From Carallia brachiata (lineage: Eukaryota > Streptophyta > Magnoliopsida > Malpighiales > Rhizophoraceae), in assembly GCA_021464245.1 (NCBI GenBank), contig JADCRB010000043.1, positions 1,239,576-1,303,575 of the forward strand: 64,000 nt of DNA, written 5' to 3'. Each line of letters begins with the position of its first letter. The first letter of the stretch is position 1. Shown here piece after piece: positions 22,985 through 34,274 of this stretch. Made by a program: the position numbers and the translations under genes. Under the pieces are notes generated by a model. That model was not told where the DNA came from and did not search any database. It worked only from the letters and a program-made list of their open reading frames with translations.

Positions 22985-23065
22985 GTTAAAAAATAAGCAA
23001 TAACCCCAATAGAGGCTGGTATAATTCAATTCAACATTTTGTTCGTTTGAGTTTGATTGGGTCAT
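22985..23065 (-). pseudogene. psbL: Nuclear copy of plastid psbL (partial)
   Basis: Starts ATG at 23065 and reads [19 protein letters not shown] before decaying, matching the 38-aa photosystem II subunit L. The C-terminal third is missing. Order and spacing after psbF are those of the chloroplast psbE-F-L-J operon. Confidence 0.88.
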
Positions 23066-23090
23066 AACTTTATAATCAATTGGATGAAAT

Positions 23091-23209
23091 TTATCATTGG
23101 GTGAATTGCATTGTTGATATTAACTCCAAAAAAGAAACGGTAGGTGCAACTAATTCATAAACAGCCAACCATTACACTGTAAAATTGGATAGATATGATC
23201 TATAGTCAT
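23091..23209 (-). pseudogene. psbF: Nuclear copy of plastid psbF
   Basis: ATG at 23209 (MTID), ending AMQFTQ-like and TAA at 23091. The length is 119 instead of 120 bases, so one base is lost and an in-frame stop follows. Matches the cytochrome b559 beta subunit. Confidence 0.88.
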
Positions 23210-23218
23210 TAAATCCTC

Positions 23219-23452
23219 CTAAAAATGACTACTCAATTCATCAAGTTGTTCCAAAGAATCAAAACGACCAATTATTGATGGAATTCTTTGTGGGCTCTCC
23301 GGAAAATATTCATTTGGACGGGGAATTTCAAATACATCATAAGCTAAACCCGTACTCACAAATAACCAATTCGCAATGAATAGGACAGATAAAGTAATGC
23401 TATGAATGACTCAATATCGAATATTGGTAATAATATTAGTAAAAGAACGTTT
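23219..23452 (-). pseudogene. psbE: Nuclear copy of plastid psbE (5' truncated)
   Basis: Starts inside the gene at ERSFTNIITNI, has VIHSITL (with the haem-ligand His), continues through [19 protein letters not shown] and FDSLEQLDE, and ends TAG at 23219. A Trp codon before VIHS is TGA. Matches the cytochrome b559 alpha subunit. Part of one plastid-to-nucleus insertion with psbF and psbL. Confidence 0.92.
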
Positions 23453-23455
23453 TCT

Positions 23456-25104
23456 TATCTTAATTTTCTAAGGATTTTTGTATCATTATATTCATATTAT
23501 ATTTGTATCTGAGTTTGTATCCGTGCATCTTATTAATTCAGGAGAAGCTCATTGATTTATTTATTTTAAAAAGTACTAAATTTACTTTATTTCTTTTAAA
23601 AGAGCGATGATTTTAGTGTCTAAGAAACTACTCTTGAGAAATTGTTTTAAAAATAACAATCCAGTAATTTTTAGTAATAATACATATATTTTAAATAATA
23701 AAAAATTCAATAATAAAATTTTTTTATTAAAAATATAAATATTATTTTTTAAAATTCAATTCTTATTATTTTTTATGCATTGTTCATTGCCCAAACTTTT
23801 CCGTTCTTCAGATCCTATGTATAAAGACTGGTTGTTTGACCGGACAACCGTCAACGCCGAGGCAAAAATCTCGAGGCCACGCGAGTCGTCCAGATTCGGT
23901 CAATCGGCAAATTTCTCGGTGTCCAGGACGACACATGCCACGTGGCGGCAAGGCAATCGTACGCTTCTTTTTAGAATAATACGTAAAATTAAAATTTTTT
24001 ATTTTTTATTTTAAATAAAATAAAATAAAAATAAATTTATTAACAAATATAATTAAATTTGTGTATTTCATAAATCTATCATTAATATAAATATTTATAA
24101 TATGAATTTGATTATGCAGATATACTCGACGAGGGCCTCCAAGAGAACTTGAAATTCCTTCTTTGAAAAAGGAATTCCAGTGAATTAAAGACAACCACAC
24201 GTTTGTATAGGGATGGTGCATAAAAGGAATTGGAAGCGATTTCCTTTTTATTTTTATTTTTAATTTTTTATTAACTTTACAGTTCTACTCTTATTTTTAA
24301 TTTTTAACTTTTATTTTTTAAAGATAAAATTAATATTATAACATATATTATTATAATAACAAAAAATTGACAACGTATCCGAACAAATTCTAAGATACTG
24401 GCCTGCATGCGTTGCCGAGACAATATGAGTTATCTTATATTTTAATTTGACTTTTTAATTTTTTTTTTCTTTTCAACACTTGGTTAGTTTTTAGCCTATA
24501 AGTAGTTAACGAAAAACAAATCAGGAGTCTAAAGATACCGTGGAAAAATGCACAACATCTCAAAAAATAAATTTCCATGAATCTCACATTGTTCTAAATA
24601 ACTAATAACCACTCGATCAAATAATCTTTTGATCGTTCAGTTGTGAGATATCTTTTTTTTTTTTTTCTCCGATTGCCCACTGGTGTGAGATATTTTGGAT
24701 CCAAAATCACATTTAATGAGATCACCTCAACTAAATAAATCAAAATATAATGATTTGAAAAGCCCAAAAAGGGCATTAAAATGGTGTGTGTGTGTGTGTG
24801 TTTTTTTTTTGGTTTACTTAAAATGGTGTCTTTGAATTTGTGAGAAAGTAATGAGAAAGAAAATTATAAGAAAAAAAGTTGTTTATATAGATGAGAAATA
24901 TGTGAGAAAGAAAGTGATTAGAAAGAAAATAATAAAGAAAGTTGTAAAAGAAAAAATTATTAAAAAAATAAATTATTAAGATAAATAAGAAATATGTAAA
25001 AAAAAATAAAGAAAGTTGTGGGATAAAAAGTTATGAGAAAAGTAATTCATTTAAATTGATAAAAAATTGGTAAAAAGGAAAGTAATAAAAAAAATAATAT
25101 AGTA
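23456..25104. other. AT-rich intergenic DNA with a GT microsatellite
   Basis: No convincing gene. 23780-23960 is less AT-rich, with an ORF that matches nothing I know. 24590-24790 is duplicated at 38130-38300. (GT)9 at 24784-24801. 24840-25100 is purine-rich (GAAAGAAA). Confidence 0.6.
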
Positions 25105-25173
25105 ATGATTATATATATATATATATATCGTTTAGAATTTTGATAGAAAAAAGCATTGAACCATGCCTGCTGA

Positions 25174-25540
25174 TAGGGATGCACGACATACTCAGTTTCA
25201 AGATTCTCTTCTAGGAACTGTTGAGTCAACCCTAAATACTGGACCAATCTCTTTTGACTGTTATCCTGACTTGGCTATTTCTCTTAAGGATAAAAACATC
25301 TTAAAAGCTGCAGTTTTGCAAATTAAAACTCATAATTATCATATGCTTCTTGGTTCCATTCCAGTTGCATTAATGTTTCGCATTCATTATAGACTGCTTG
25401 CATCTGCATTCACTCCTATTAAACATTTGCATAAGTCTATTAAGGGTGAAACACTTTTGATTCAAACGGATCTCACAAGATCCAATGTTCAGATTCCCAA
25501 ACCCATTCAATGGAAAGATATTTCTTTTCCAACAGAATGG
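25174..25540 (+). pseudogene. Pararetrovirus movement-protein fragment, first copy
   Basis: 367 bases nearly identical (about three differences) to 27745-28111. Encodes the middle and C-terminal part of a 30K-superfamily movement protein (blocks GPISFDCYPDLAISL and HYRLLASA). Broken sharply at 25540, where the DNA switches to minus-strand polymerase sequence. Confidence 0.85.
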
Positions 25541-25867
25541 TCTGATAAGCTTCTTACTAAGCAAATCAGAAATTTCTTGTTTACAGTGATTAAGAAGTTC
25601 AGCATTCATCTGAACTGGTCTAGCCTTGGTAGGAATTTGACGTTCATCAAAATCCTTTTCATATGGTAAATCAACCATATGTTGTTTTCTTTCCCAAAAT
25701 GCTGTTGGCAAATCAGAACAGAGTTCATTTTCAAATTGATCTTGCAAAACAGAAATTTTCTTTTTGACAAGATCAGTGGCAAGTTGTCGTTCAATCTGTT
25801 TTAAAGAAACAGTTGTTTTAAAAACAGAAAGATCAGCTTGCTTGGTTTTAATCAAATTATTAATCTA
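25541..25867 (-). pseudogene. Pararetrovirus segment just upstream of RT
   Basis: The minus-strand frame 25855-25541 holds the linker and the first RT block (KARPVQMN...EISDLLSKKLIRP). It stops exactly where the next RT block should follow. That next block lies 1.3 kb away at 26910, upstream in the reading direction, so the RT is cut and its halves are in reverse order. Confidence 0.85.
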
Positions 25868-26910
25868 ATTTCCTTAGCAGACTTACAATCAATACGAAGT
25901 AAAAACTTTTGATTGAGTAAATCAGCTTGAAATTTAGAAATACATTTTACAATACTCAAAATTTCTTTTTGTATAGTAAAATAATTGGTTTGTGCACATT
26001 TCCAGTGACCAGAAGTATATTGTAATATATATTCCTGTCCATTAGAAAGTTGTTTCAAAATACCACCGTAACCAAGATCAGAGGCATCAGTCTCTACTAT
26101 CTTAGGTGCAAGGGGATCAGGAAGAGAAAGGCAAGGAATTTCCTTAACCATTTGTTTAATTCTTTGGACAGTTGAAGTATGTTCTTCTGTCCAGGAAGGA
26201 GGATTCTTTCTAAGGCGTTGATGGAGAGGTTTACAGAGTTGACTAAGATTGGGATAGAAGTCTAAAACATAATTAAGACTTTCAAGGAACCTTTGCAACT
26301 GAGTTTTGTCAAGAATTTTATCAGGAAATTTATCAACAAAGGATAAAGATCGCTGGATTGGAGTGATTGTTCCCTGGCAGATATGATGACCTAGGAAACG
26401 AATATTTGTCTGGAAAAGAGACATTTTAGGTTTAGAAATGACAAGGCCATTCTGCTTAGTGATAAAAAAGAATGTTTTTAAATGTTTAAAATGTTCTGAA
26501 ATGGAATGAGAAAATACCAAGATATCATCAATGTAAACAATGATGAATGATGAATATGCAGCAAAAATATCATTCATGATATGCTGAAATTCACTCGGTG
26601 CATTTTTCAATCCAAAAGGCATGACATTCCACTCATACTGTCCAAATGGAACAGTAAAGGCGGTTTTATAACGGTCTTGTGAGGCAATTTGAATTTGCCA
26701 AAAACCCGATTTCAAATCAAACTTGGAGAATATGAATGCAGAATGCAATTTATTCAATAAATCTTTTTTATTAGGAATAGGACTTCTAATCCATTTTAAT
26801 GCAGTGTTTAATGGTTTATAATTAATCACTAAACGAGGAACACCACGCTCAATTTCTGAGTTTTTATTAACATAAAATGCAGCACATGACCATGGTGACC
26901 TAGAAAATCA
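25868..26910 (-). pseudogene. Pararetrovirus reverse transcriptase/RNase H, main part
   Basis: Minus-strand open frame covering the RT palm (KFDLKSGFWQI, MPFGLKNAPSEFQ, catalytic YIDD), the connection (FLGHHI) and RNase H (VETDASDLGYGG with the first Asp, and KEILSIVKCI with the Glu). It starts within the SPWS block near 26910 and ends inside RNase H at the DCKSAKE block, where it joins the piece at 25541-25867. The frame is open for over 300 codons, which suggests little decay since integration. Confidence 0.92.
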
Positions 26911-26942
26911 CTTAACTTTTACATCTAAGATTAGATAGAAGT

Positions 26943-27296
26943 TCAGCGTTGAATTTGTTTTAAAGATTGGATTAAATAACAAATGAAAATGAATAACAAA
27001 CGAAAATGAAGATAAAGAAATGAAAAGATGAATAAATAAACCAAATCTAAACAACAGTACGTGGCATCGTTGGTTTTCCAATCTTCTGAAGTAGAAGTAT
27101 GATATTCAAACCAATCAAAAAATGGAATATGGATTTTATGAGTTTCAAGAAATGTATAAAAGTCTTTTTGTATTTCAGGCAAAATGTTTCCAAAATGCAA
27201 AAAGAACCATTCACGCATTTCTTTTCTTTTAAGAGAATAAAAATCTTGTCTTAAAAAAGTTTTGTCTAAAACAAATTCTTTTTCAAGAACATTCAA
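26943..27296 (-). pseudogene. Pararetrovirus polyprotein fragment of unknown role
   Basis: Contains MREWFFLHF, FLETHKIHIPFFDWFEYH and EDWKTNDATY. It resembles a conserved stretch of petuvirus-like polyproteins near the coat region, but I cannot assign a function. The 3' end decays into AT-rich codons. Confidence 0.5.
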
Positions 27297-27389
27297 AACA
27301 TTTTCTGTGATAGCAGAATAGGTTGGGGAAGTCGGTTGGGAAGGAGGACTATCCTGGATCTAAATTTCTGTAGATCCACTTCTTTCTCA

Positions 27390-28111
27390 AACTCTTCTAC
27401 CTCAGATTCCTCTGAGATCCGTAGAGTTGTAAACCGAGAAGAAATGACATATGAAAATTTTAAAAACATTGATAATTGGGAAATACCCGTATTAAACCAA
27501 GCCAGATTTATCATCTGTCTAAATCTATCTTTTCTAAACTCCCATTTAAAACCGATCTACATATTAAAACTGAACAGAGAGATATTCCTCTTTCAGATTC
27601 ATTAAAAGAAGTAACTCTCTTGACTCCTGAGTCTCTTAAACTTCATAAACAAAAGGGCTTTGAATATATCCATATTGGACTTATTCAGGTTGCATTTAGA
27701 CCCCTCACTCGTGAAGGATTAGACACTTCTATACTTGCTGTCCTTAGGGATGCACGACATACTCAGTTTCAAGATTCTCTTCTACGAACTGTTGAGTCAA
27801 CCCTAAATACTGGACCAATCTCTTTTGACTGTTATCCTGACTTGGCTATTTCTCTTAAGGATAAAAACATCTTAAAAGCTGCAGTTTTGCAAATTAAAAC
27901 TCATAATTATCATATGCTTCCTGGTTCCATTCCAGTTGCATTAATGTTTCGCATTCATTATAGACTGCTTGCATCTGCATTCACTCCTATTAAACATTTG
28001 CATAAGTCTATTAAGGGTGAAACACTTTTGATTCAAACGGATCTCACAAGATCCAATGTTCATATTCCCAAACCCATTCAATGGAAAGATATTTCTTTTC
28101 CAACAGAATGG
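27390..28111 (+). pseudogene. Pararetrovirus movement protein, longer copy
   Basis: 30K-superfamily movement protein blocks in order: NWEIP..., a frame change near 27500, then YIHIGLIQVAFRPLTREGLD, ARHTQFQDSL, GPISFDCYPDL and HYRLLAS. Moves virus between cells through plasmodesmata in living relatives. At 28111 it runs directly into an RNase H tail, which is not a viral order. Confidence 0.88.
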
Positions 28112-28845
28112 GCTATACTTAGTATATTTGATTTTGATATTGAATATATTAAGGGAGAATCTAATTCACTACCTGACTTTTTGACTCGTGAATTCCTCCA
28201 AAACAGGCCTTCTTCACAATGCCCCCTAAAAAATCCAAATCCAAAACACTTGACAAAGGCAAAGCCCAAGTTTCTGATGAAACAGTGCAAAGCCCCTCTC
28301 CTAAAAAAGCCTCAGGCACTACTAAACTAATGGCTGCTGCCATTAAAGCCATTAAAACCCCTCTGGACCAACAATCCTTAGAAACTCCTCCTGCAACCAC
28401 CACAGTTGCTTTGACTTCTAAAACAAATCCTTATGATTTGACCACCATTTTAAACAAATCACGAAAACCCCAGTCTTCTGATCTCTCTTTAACTCAATTA
28501 CAATCTGAGATCAATACTATCAAGCTTGAATTAAAATCTTTAAAAGAAAAGCAAGCAAATGATTCTCAAACTTTGCAAATGCTTTTACAAAATTCATTGG
28601 TTGATTCTGAACCTGAACAAGAAGCAGATGTCCAGCCTTCAGAAACCAACAAAGGCTTTTTAAATGTTTTACGGGAAATTACCTCCCAAAAGTATTTGAT
28701 TAAAATAAAAATCGTTTTTTCAAATGATTTTTCATTAGAAACTATTGCTTTGTTTGACACAGGTGCAGACCTGAATTGTATCAAAGAAAGTATAGTTCCT
28801 AAACATTTACATCAACATACCTCTGAGAAACTTTCAATTCTTTGA
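28112..28845 (+). pseudogene. Pararetrovirus RNase H tail plus ORF with coiled coil and protease
   Basis: 28112-28205 encodes the last RNase H block (FDFDIEYIKGESNSLPDFL). A second frame opens at ATG 28219 with a Lys/Pro/Ser-rich start (MPPKKSKSK), a coiled-coil stretch (LQSEINTIKLELKSLKEKQ, about residues 95-113) and an aspartic protease motif LFDTGADLNCI (28750-28785). It breaks at about 28845, where the strand of the viral sequence flips. Confidence 0.8.
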
Positions 28846-29290
28846 CGAATATCATCAGAGAGATCAATCTCATTGAGACGTTTATTGAGTTTACAAAAAC
28901 GAGCAACATGTCCTGGTTTATGACATTTAAAACAGACAACCGTTTTGGAAGGAGCGGGAAAATCTGTTTTAAAATGTTTCTGTTGAGGAAAACGTTTCTT
29001 TTTCAAAGGTGGTTTATAAAAAGCATCCTTGGATGGAAGATGTTTTTTAGAAAACCGTTTTTGTTTTGAAAAAGAGGTTTTAGTGGAGTTTTCTTTTTAG
29101 AATCTTTAGAAATAGGATTAAACTCAAACTGCTTACAGAAACTTCCAAGTTCCTGTTTAGTTCGCGCCATTTCCCATTTCAAATGTTTCTGGAGTTTGAT
29201 GTCCTGGCAAATTTTAAGTCCTTCCTTCTGAGTAGAACTTATCAATTCACCATATGTGAGTTTATCGTAAGGAATTGGATTACCTATGGA
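28812..29290 (-). pseudogene. Pararetrovirus coat-protein C-terminus with zinc knuckle
   Basis: The minus frame 29006-28812 carries CFKCHKPGHVARFC, a CCHC zinc knuckle (C-x2-C-x4-H-x4-C) typical of caulimovirid coat proteins, flanked by Lys-rich sequence. The frame 29290-29003 carries upstream coat sequence (YGELISSTQKEGLKICQDIK). A frame change separates them near 29010. It ends at the TA tract. Confidence 0.88.
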
Positions 29291-29349
29291 TTCCTTATAT
29301 ATATATATATATATATATTGGAATCCAATTCTTTTTAATAGATTCATTT

Positions 29350-30880
29350 GAATCCAAACACGCTCAAGTGATGGGCCAACGGCGAATCTCGTTCCTTCCC
29401 CTACTCCTTTTCTCAGATTTTTTGTGCCTTTTTCTCTGTTGATTTAGCGTTATTTTTTGTTTTTTTTCTTTTCCCACCAATTTGACCCGTCAAGCGATTG
29501 CCATTTACCTTAGGTGCTGCTCACCCCACTGTTTCTTAAGTGCGTTTGCGCATGTGCTGCTTGTTGTGATGTTACAATCAATTTTTCGCTGGTTTCTCCT
29601 ATTATATATTCTACTTCGGCTTGCTTCTGATTGTTTTTTTTATTTTTTTCAGTTGATCCAGTGCCATTTGTCATCTGATCCAATGCTTCCAATATATATA
29701 TATATATATATATATAATCAGAACACTTTCATCGCTTTTTCCCCTGCCCTTGCCCACCCAGCATCAAACCTGGAACAAATACAAAATTAACATACGACCA
29801 ATCAAATAAACAAAACTTGCACGCATAGTTTTCATACTTAAATAGGAAGATCAAAAGTCAAGATTATAAAAAACATTATCTAAAATAATAATTTAATAAT
29901 AATTTAGTATATTTTTTTCACTCATAAACAAACTCATAAAAGATACTATTTGTATGTCGACTGTGTATTACATGTTTCAGACTCAACAATTACAGTAGTC
30001 AATATAAAAAAAAATGCATTTAGATTTAATAATATTCAACTAGTGAGTTCATTCCTATGAGTCGAGTTGAATGAAACCAATGTTTTAAGAACCAAATCGA
30101 TCACTAAACCGAAAAGATTAGTGATTTAAGGTTCAACCGGTTCGACCCGTATAACCGTGGTTGAATCGATAAAAATCAGTATTTAATATTAAATATATAA
30201 ACATTAAATTTTTATATAACTTATATAATTATATAAAATGTTATATTATATAAGAATGATGGTAAATATTTAAAATAAAGTGTATTTTAAGAATTGTATT
30301 AATATTTACATAGATTAAGGATATTGCAATTAATATATTTAACAAAATATAATTTATAAAAAATAATTAAAAAATAATATTTATAAATAGTGGTTAAATT
30401 TTGGGTCAAATTATAATTTAAAATTTTTTGGTTTAAATTAAACCTGTTCAACTGGTTCCTTTTTTTGCTGGTTTTCTCGATTTTTGACCGATTCTTTTCG
30501 GTCCATTTTGCATCTTTTTTTAGGCCTAAACTGAACCGGACCTAAGACCGGTTACCGGTTGAACCGGTCAGTCTAATCTAGTTCTAATTACCATGAATAA
30601 AACATATTAATGAAAAATAATTTTTATAAATTTAATAATTGATATATTTAGGATAATTTTTTTATTAAAAAATATCATAAAATATATTTGGGACCAATAA
30701 TGACGATGCATAAGGCACACTTCATCGTAGCAAGGGTTTGTACTCTAACAGGACAGCGATAGTTGACTAGCGCATTATAAATCACGTGGCACCTGGGGCA
30801 TGACGTGTACACATTCTTGACGGTAACCTAGCCCACGACAGAGATTGACTTTTTGTTTTATCCAATGACGAGAGGATGAA
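29350..30880. repeat. Segmental duplicate of 38303-38935, with an extra insertion
   Basis: 29350-29838 and 30683-30880 match 38303-38745 and 38757-38935 (AAGTGATGGGCCAA, CTGTTGAT, ACCAATAATGACGATG and so on). 29840-30680 is absent from the other copy. Within it, 30085-30600 is rich in AACCGGTT motifs at both ends, as in a non-autonomous DNA transposon, but its ends are unclear. (TA)n at 29692-29715. No gene. Confidence 0.7.
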
Positions 30881-31690
30881 AATCAAGATTCGCAAGTTGT
30901 GCTGTAATATTTATGTATCTACATGAAAAATATTATAAAATTAAAATTTAAAATTAAATAATTATTATTTTAAAATTTAAAATATAAATTTTATATTATA
31001 TATGTTAAAATAAAAAAAAATTTAATTGATCACATTTTATAAATAACATCCAGATAATTTGTTCGGAAGAGGTGTCCAGTTCGCTGCCTCTCCTCATGAC
31101 GATAATGATCACGGGGCCGTTCTTAATTATCAACTTCTTGTTCTGAAAAAAAAGAAAAAAAAAACTGGTTTTCAAACACGTGTGATTTCAACAATTTCTT
31201 TTCTTTTTCTTCGTCTACATGCATTAGTGCTCGTTATTTGTTTTTTTGGGTAATTTAAAGCCGCCAGCTAGTCGAAAATATCTTAATTGGCAAAATTCTC
31301 GTTTTAATCGTATCACAAAAATGTAGTTTTAAATGAATCACTTGGAGAAATATCGTTATTTCAGGCTAAATTTCAGTAAATAATTAGAGAACAATTTCTG
31401 GAATTGAAATTGAGGTTTTACTAGAATATCTAGAGATATGAAAAACATATTGAAACAAAATTTTTGGTCGTCCAAATTTTTTGCAATTTATTGTAGTAAC
31501 TGGTAAATGGATGCCCCTTACACTATGTTTGGATAAGAAAATTTGAGGGAGAAAGGTTGAGGAGAGGAAAATGAGAGAGAAAAATTGAAGGTGAGAAAAA
31601 AAATTTTCTTATGGGAAAAGGTAATGAATGGGAGAAAAATTAAAAAATTCTTATTTTAGAGAATTATAAAGTTAGGGGAAAGACAAATTG
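30881..31690. other. AT-rich intergenic DNA, no gene seen
   Basis: Low-complexity and purine-rich DNA (31525-31660). No supported ORF. Confidence 0.55.
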
Positions 31691-31697
31691 CAACTTA

Positions 31698-31780
31698 CAA
31701 ATATTGAGTTCTTATGCCGCCCCAACTTGGTGCTATTACCCCTGAATTTATGAAGCGGAATAAGAAAAAGGGTTAAGTTC
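31698..31780 (-). pseudogene. Remnant of NRAMP exon 12
   Basis: Minus strand resembles exon 12 of copies C (45111-45016) and D (39747-39652): the donor TTTGTAAGT-like end, AAGAACTCAATA, and the CTTATTCCGCTTC block are recognisable. It has decayed further than the others and has no neighbouring exons. Confidence 0.65.
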
Positions 31781-32012
31781 AACTTTGAGTTATTAAGTAT
31801 CAAAAGAGTTAAATTTTAACCACCAACTATAAAATGGTCCAATAGAAATAGAACCTAATTACTTTGGTGCAAGATTAGGGTAAATTGTTAATTTCGTTCG
31901 CTTAGCTATTACGTGCCTACATGGCAGCACACATGTAATACTACCTCATCTCATTGAGCGAGCTTGAATAATGTGTTAAAAAAGTGTAAGAACTATTAGA
32001 ATTTTTTGGACT

Positions 32013-33800
32013 TTGTCTGCAAAGCGGGATGGTGCTGGTGCCATGGATGATGTTCTTCGATGGAGCAGCAAAGCGAGATGGTGCTGGTGCCAGTATGGTG
32101 TTATGGTGTTTTTCACTTCTCAACGACAAATACTACAATATACTATCATTCTCGGTGAGTTATGCTCAAATAATGTTGTTGAGTATCAAGCTTTTATCAT
32201 TAGTCTTCAAAAGGCTGTCGATATGAAAATTCCAATTATAGAAGTCTATGGAAATTCTCAACTCATCATCAACCAACTTCTCGGGTTATATGATGTGATG
32301 AAAGAGGATCTTGCGCCTTTCTATCAACGTGCTCGACGGCTAATGAATGAATTTGAAAGCGTCACTCTGGAGCATGTGTTTCGACGAAAAAACACTCAAG
32401 CAGACCCATTGGCTAACTTGGCGACTTCTTTTGCAAAGTCAAAAATTCAAGTTACAGTTGTTGCCGTATGCTAGAAGTGGATTGTACCATAGGATCATGA
32501 TGAAGAAACTACAACAGTCAATGTTGTCTCTGTACGTCTCACTGAGGACGAGAATTGGCTTCAGTCAATTATTGACCACTTACAGCACGAAAAGCTACCC
32601 GAAGATCGTTATCATAAGACAGAAATTCAACGACAAGTTCCCTACTTCATATATCTCAAAAAATGCTCTGTATCGAAGATCTTTTGATGGAATTTTACTT
32701 CACTGCCTGGGCAATGAAGAAGCAAAACAAGCTCTCACAGAAGTACATTCTAGAGTTTGTGACAGACATCAATCAGGATCAAAGTTACACTTTCAGCTCA
32801 GAAGAATGAGATACTACTGGCCAACTATGGTACGTGATTCTAATGAGTTTGCTAAAACCTGTCAATTTTGTTAATTTCATGCCAATTACATACATCAGCC
32901 ACTAGAGTCATTGCATCCAACTGTCTCGTCTTGACCCTTTGAAGCTTGGGGTCTCGACTTAGTTGGGCCCTTGCTAAAGTCGTCCTTGATCACCTGTTCA
33001 TCCTAACAGCAACAGAATACTTCTCAAAATGGGTCAAAATTATTTTAATGAGAGAAGTAAAGAAAGAGCATGCTATCAATTTCATCCGAATTCATCTGAT
33101 ATATCACTATGGAGTTTTTTTGGTTTATCATCATTAATAACGGCAAGTAGTTCGATAACAGCTTGATGGACAAGTTCTGCAAGAAGTTCAAATTCAAGGA
33201 ATACAAGTCATCCATGTACAATGCCCGACTAATGGCTTGGCTGAAGTATTCAACAAAACCTTGTGCAACCTATTGCAGAAAGTAATCTGTAAATCCAAAA
33301 GAAACTGGCATGACAGAATTTTGTAGGCATTATGAGCGTATCGCACAACTTATCAGCTCCAACACATGTGACGCCAGACTCACTTGTCTACAGTGTCGAA
33401 GCAATACTGCCGTTGGAAACACATATTCCATCTCTGCGCATGGCTGTTTTGGAGGGGCTCACACAAGAAGAGAATACTCGCCTACTTCTGGATGAGTTAG
33501 AAGCCCTCGATGAAAAAAGACGCGAAGCACAACAGCAACTTGAGTGCTACCAAGCCCGGCTCACCAACACATTCAACCGTAGGGTTTCCCCTCGATCAAT
33601 TCAAGTTGGAGAACTTGTCCTGATAGTACGACGACCCATCAACCTGGAGCTCCGACCTGGTGACAAGCTTACTTCCAAATGGGACAGGTCATACATAGTG
33701 CAGGAGGCCTATACCCATAACGCGTACGTGTTGTCAGACCAAGAAGGCGTCTGGATTGGTTCGATCAATAGAAAATTTTTGAAGTATTATTATGTGTATA
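32013..33800 (+). pseudogene. E2 second RNase H and integrase, degraded
   Basis: RNase H: GELCSNNVVEYQAF and IEVYGNSQLIINQL; the second Asp is replaced by Asn (GNS for EDS). After a stop at 32472 come YYWPTMVRDS and the zinc-finger Cys residues. The integrase core has FEAWGLDLVGP, then IINNGK with a TAG, so the second Asp is lost. The C-terminal domain (33332-33800) is open and includes LRPGDKLTSKWD. Inactive. Confidence 0.88.
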
Positions 33801-33924
33801 TATATATATATGCACCTAAAAAAAAGAAAAAAAAAAGGCAAAAAATCAAAAACAAAAAAAAATTCAAAAAACAAAAGGTTTGGAAGTTCCAATCTAAAAG
33901 CCTAAGTGAAAGTCTAATTTGAAA

Positions 33925-34150
33925 CCCAAGCTTTCGAGCCCAAATACCTGAGCCCAAACCCAAAAATCCAAGACCAAACACTCGAGCCCAAACCCCATTG
34001 TCCAAGTCCAAATACTAGAGACCAAATCCAGAGCTTAAGCCCAAAAGCCCAAACTTACAATTCTAAATCCAGAGCTTAAAACCAAAAACCCAAACTCAAA
34101 CCCAAAAGTCCAAATCCAAAGCTCAACAACCAGTCCAAATCTTGACCCGA
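33925..34150 (+). repeat. CCCAAA-rich minisatellite of E2
   Basis: Counterpart of 10395-10690 in E1: degenerate units such as CCCAAACACTCGAGCCC. Confidence 0.75.
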
Positions 34151-34178
34151 ATGAGTATAAACTGTGAACGGCCAAACA

Positions 34179-34186
34179 TATAAAAG
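34179..34186 (+). promoter_or_regulatory. TATA box ahead of the WOX gene in E2
   Basis: TATAAAAG, 89 bases before the ATG at 34275, conserved with E1. Confidence 0.5.
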
Positions 34187-34274
34187 CAATGGAGGATTTG
34201 AGACTAAACCCTTACATCAGTCTTGCTTCAGTCTTCCCCGTACACCAGACTTTTGTTCCTCTACCACAGGAAAG

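Larger units (their letters stand above)
25105..29320. mobile_element. Endogenous pararetrovirus (Caulimoviridae), rearranged
   Basis: About 4.2 kb of virus-derived DNA between TA tracts (25107-25129 and 29295-29321). Movement protein, reverse transcriptase/RNase H, protease and coat-protein zinc-knuckle pieces occur on both strands in non-viral order with at least four junctions. The domain set is that of plant pararetroviruses of petuvirus/florendovirus type; the genus is not settled. The duplicate locus near 38300 lacks this DNA, so it inserted after or apart from that duplication. No piece is a complete gene. Confidence 0.9.

Noticed and set aside
23775..24014. ORF of 79 aa in a less AT-rich stretch
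   Set aside because: No recognisable family, no splice context and no duplicate to compare.
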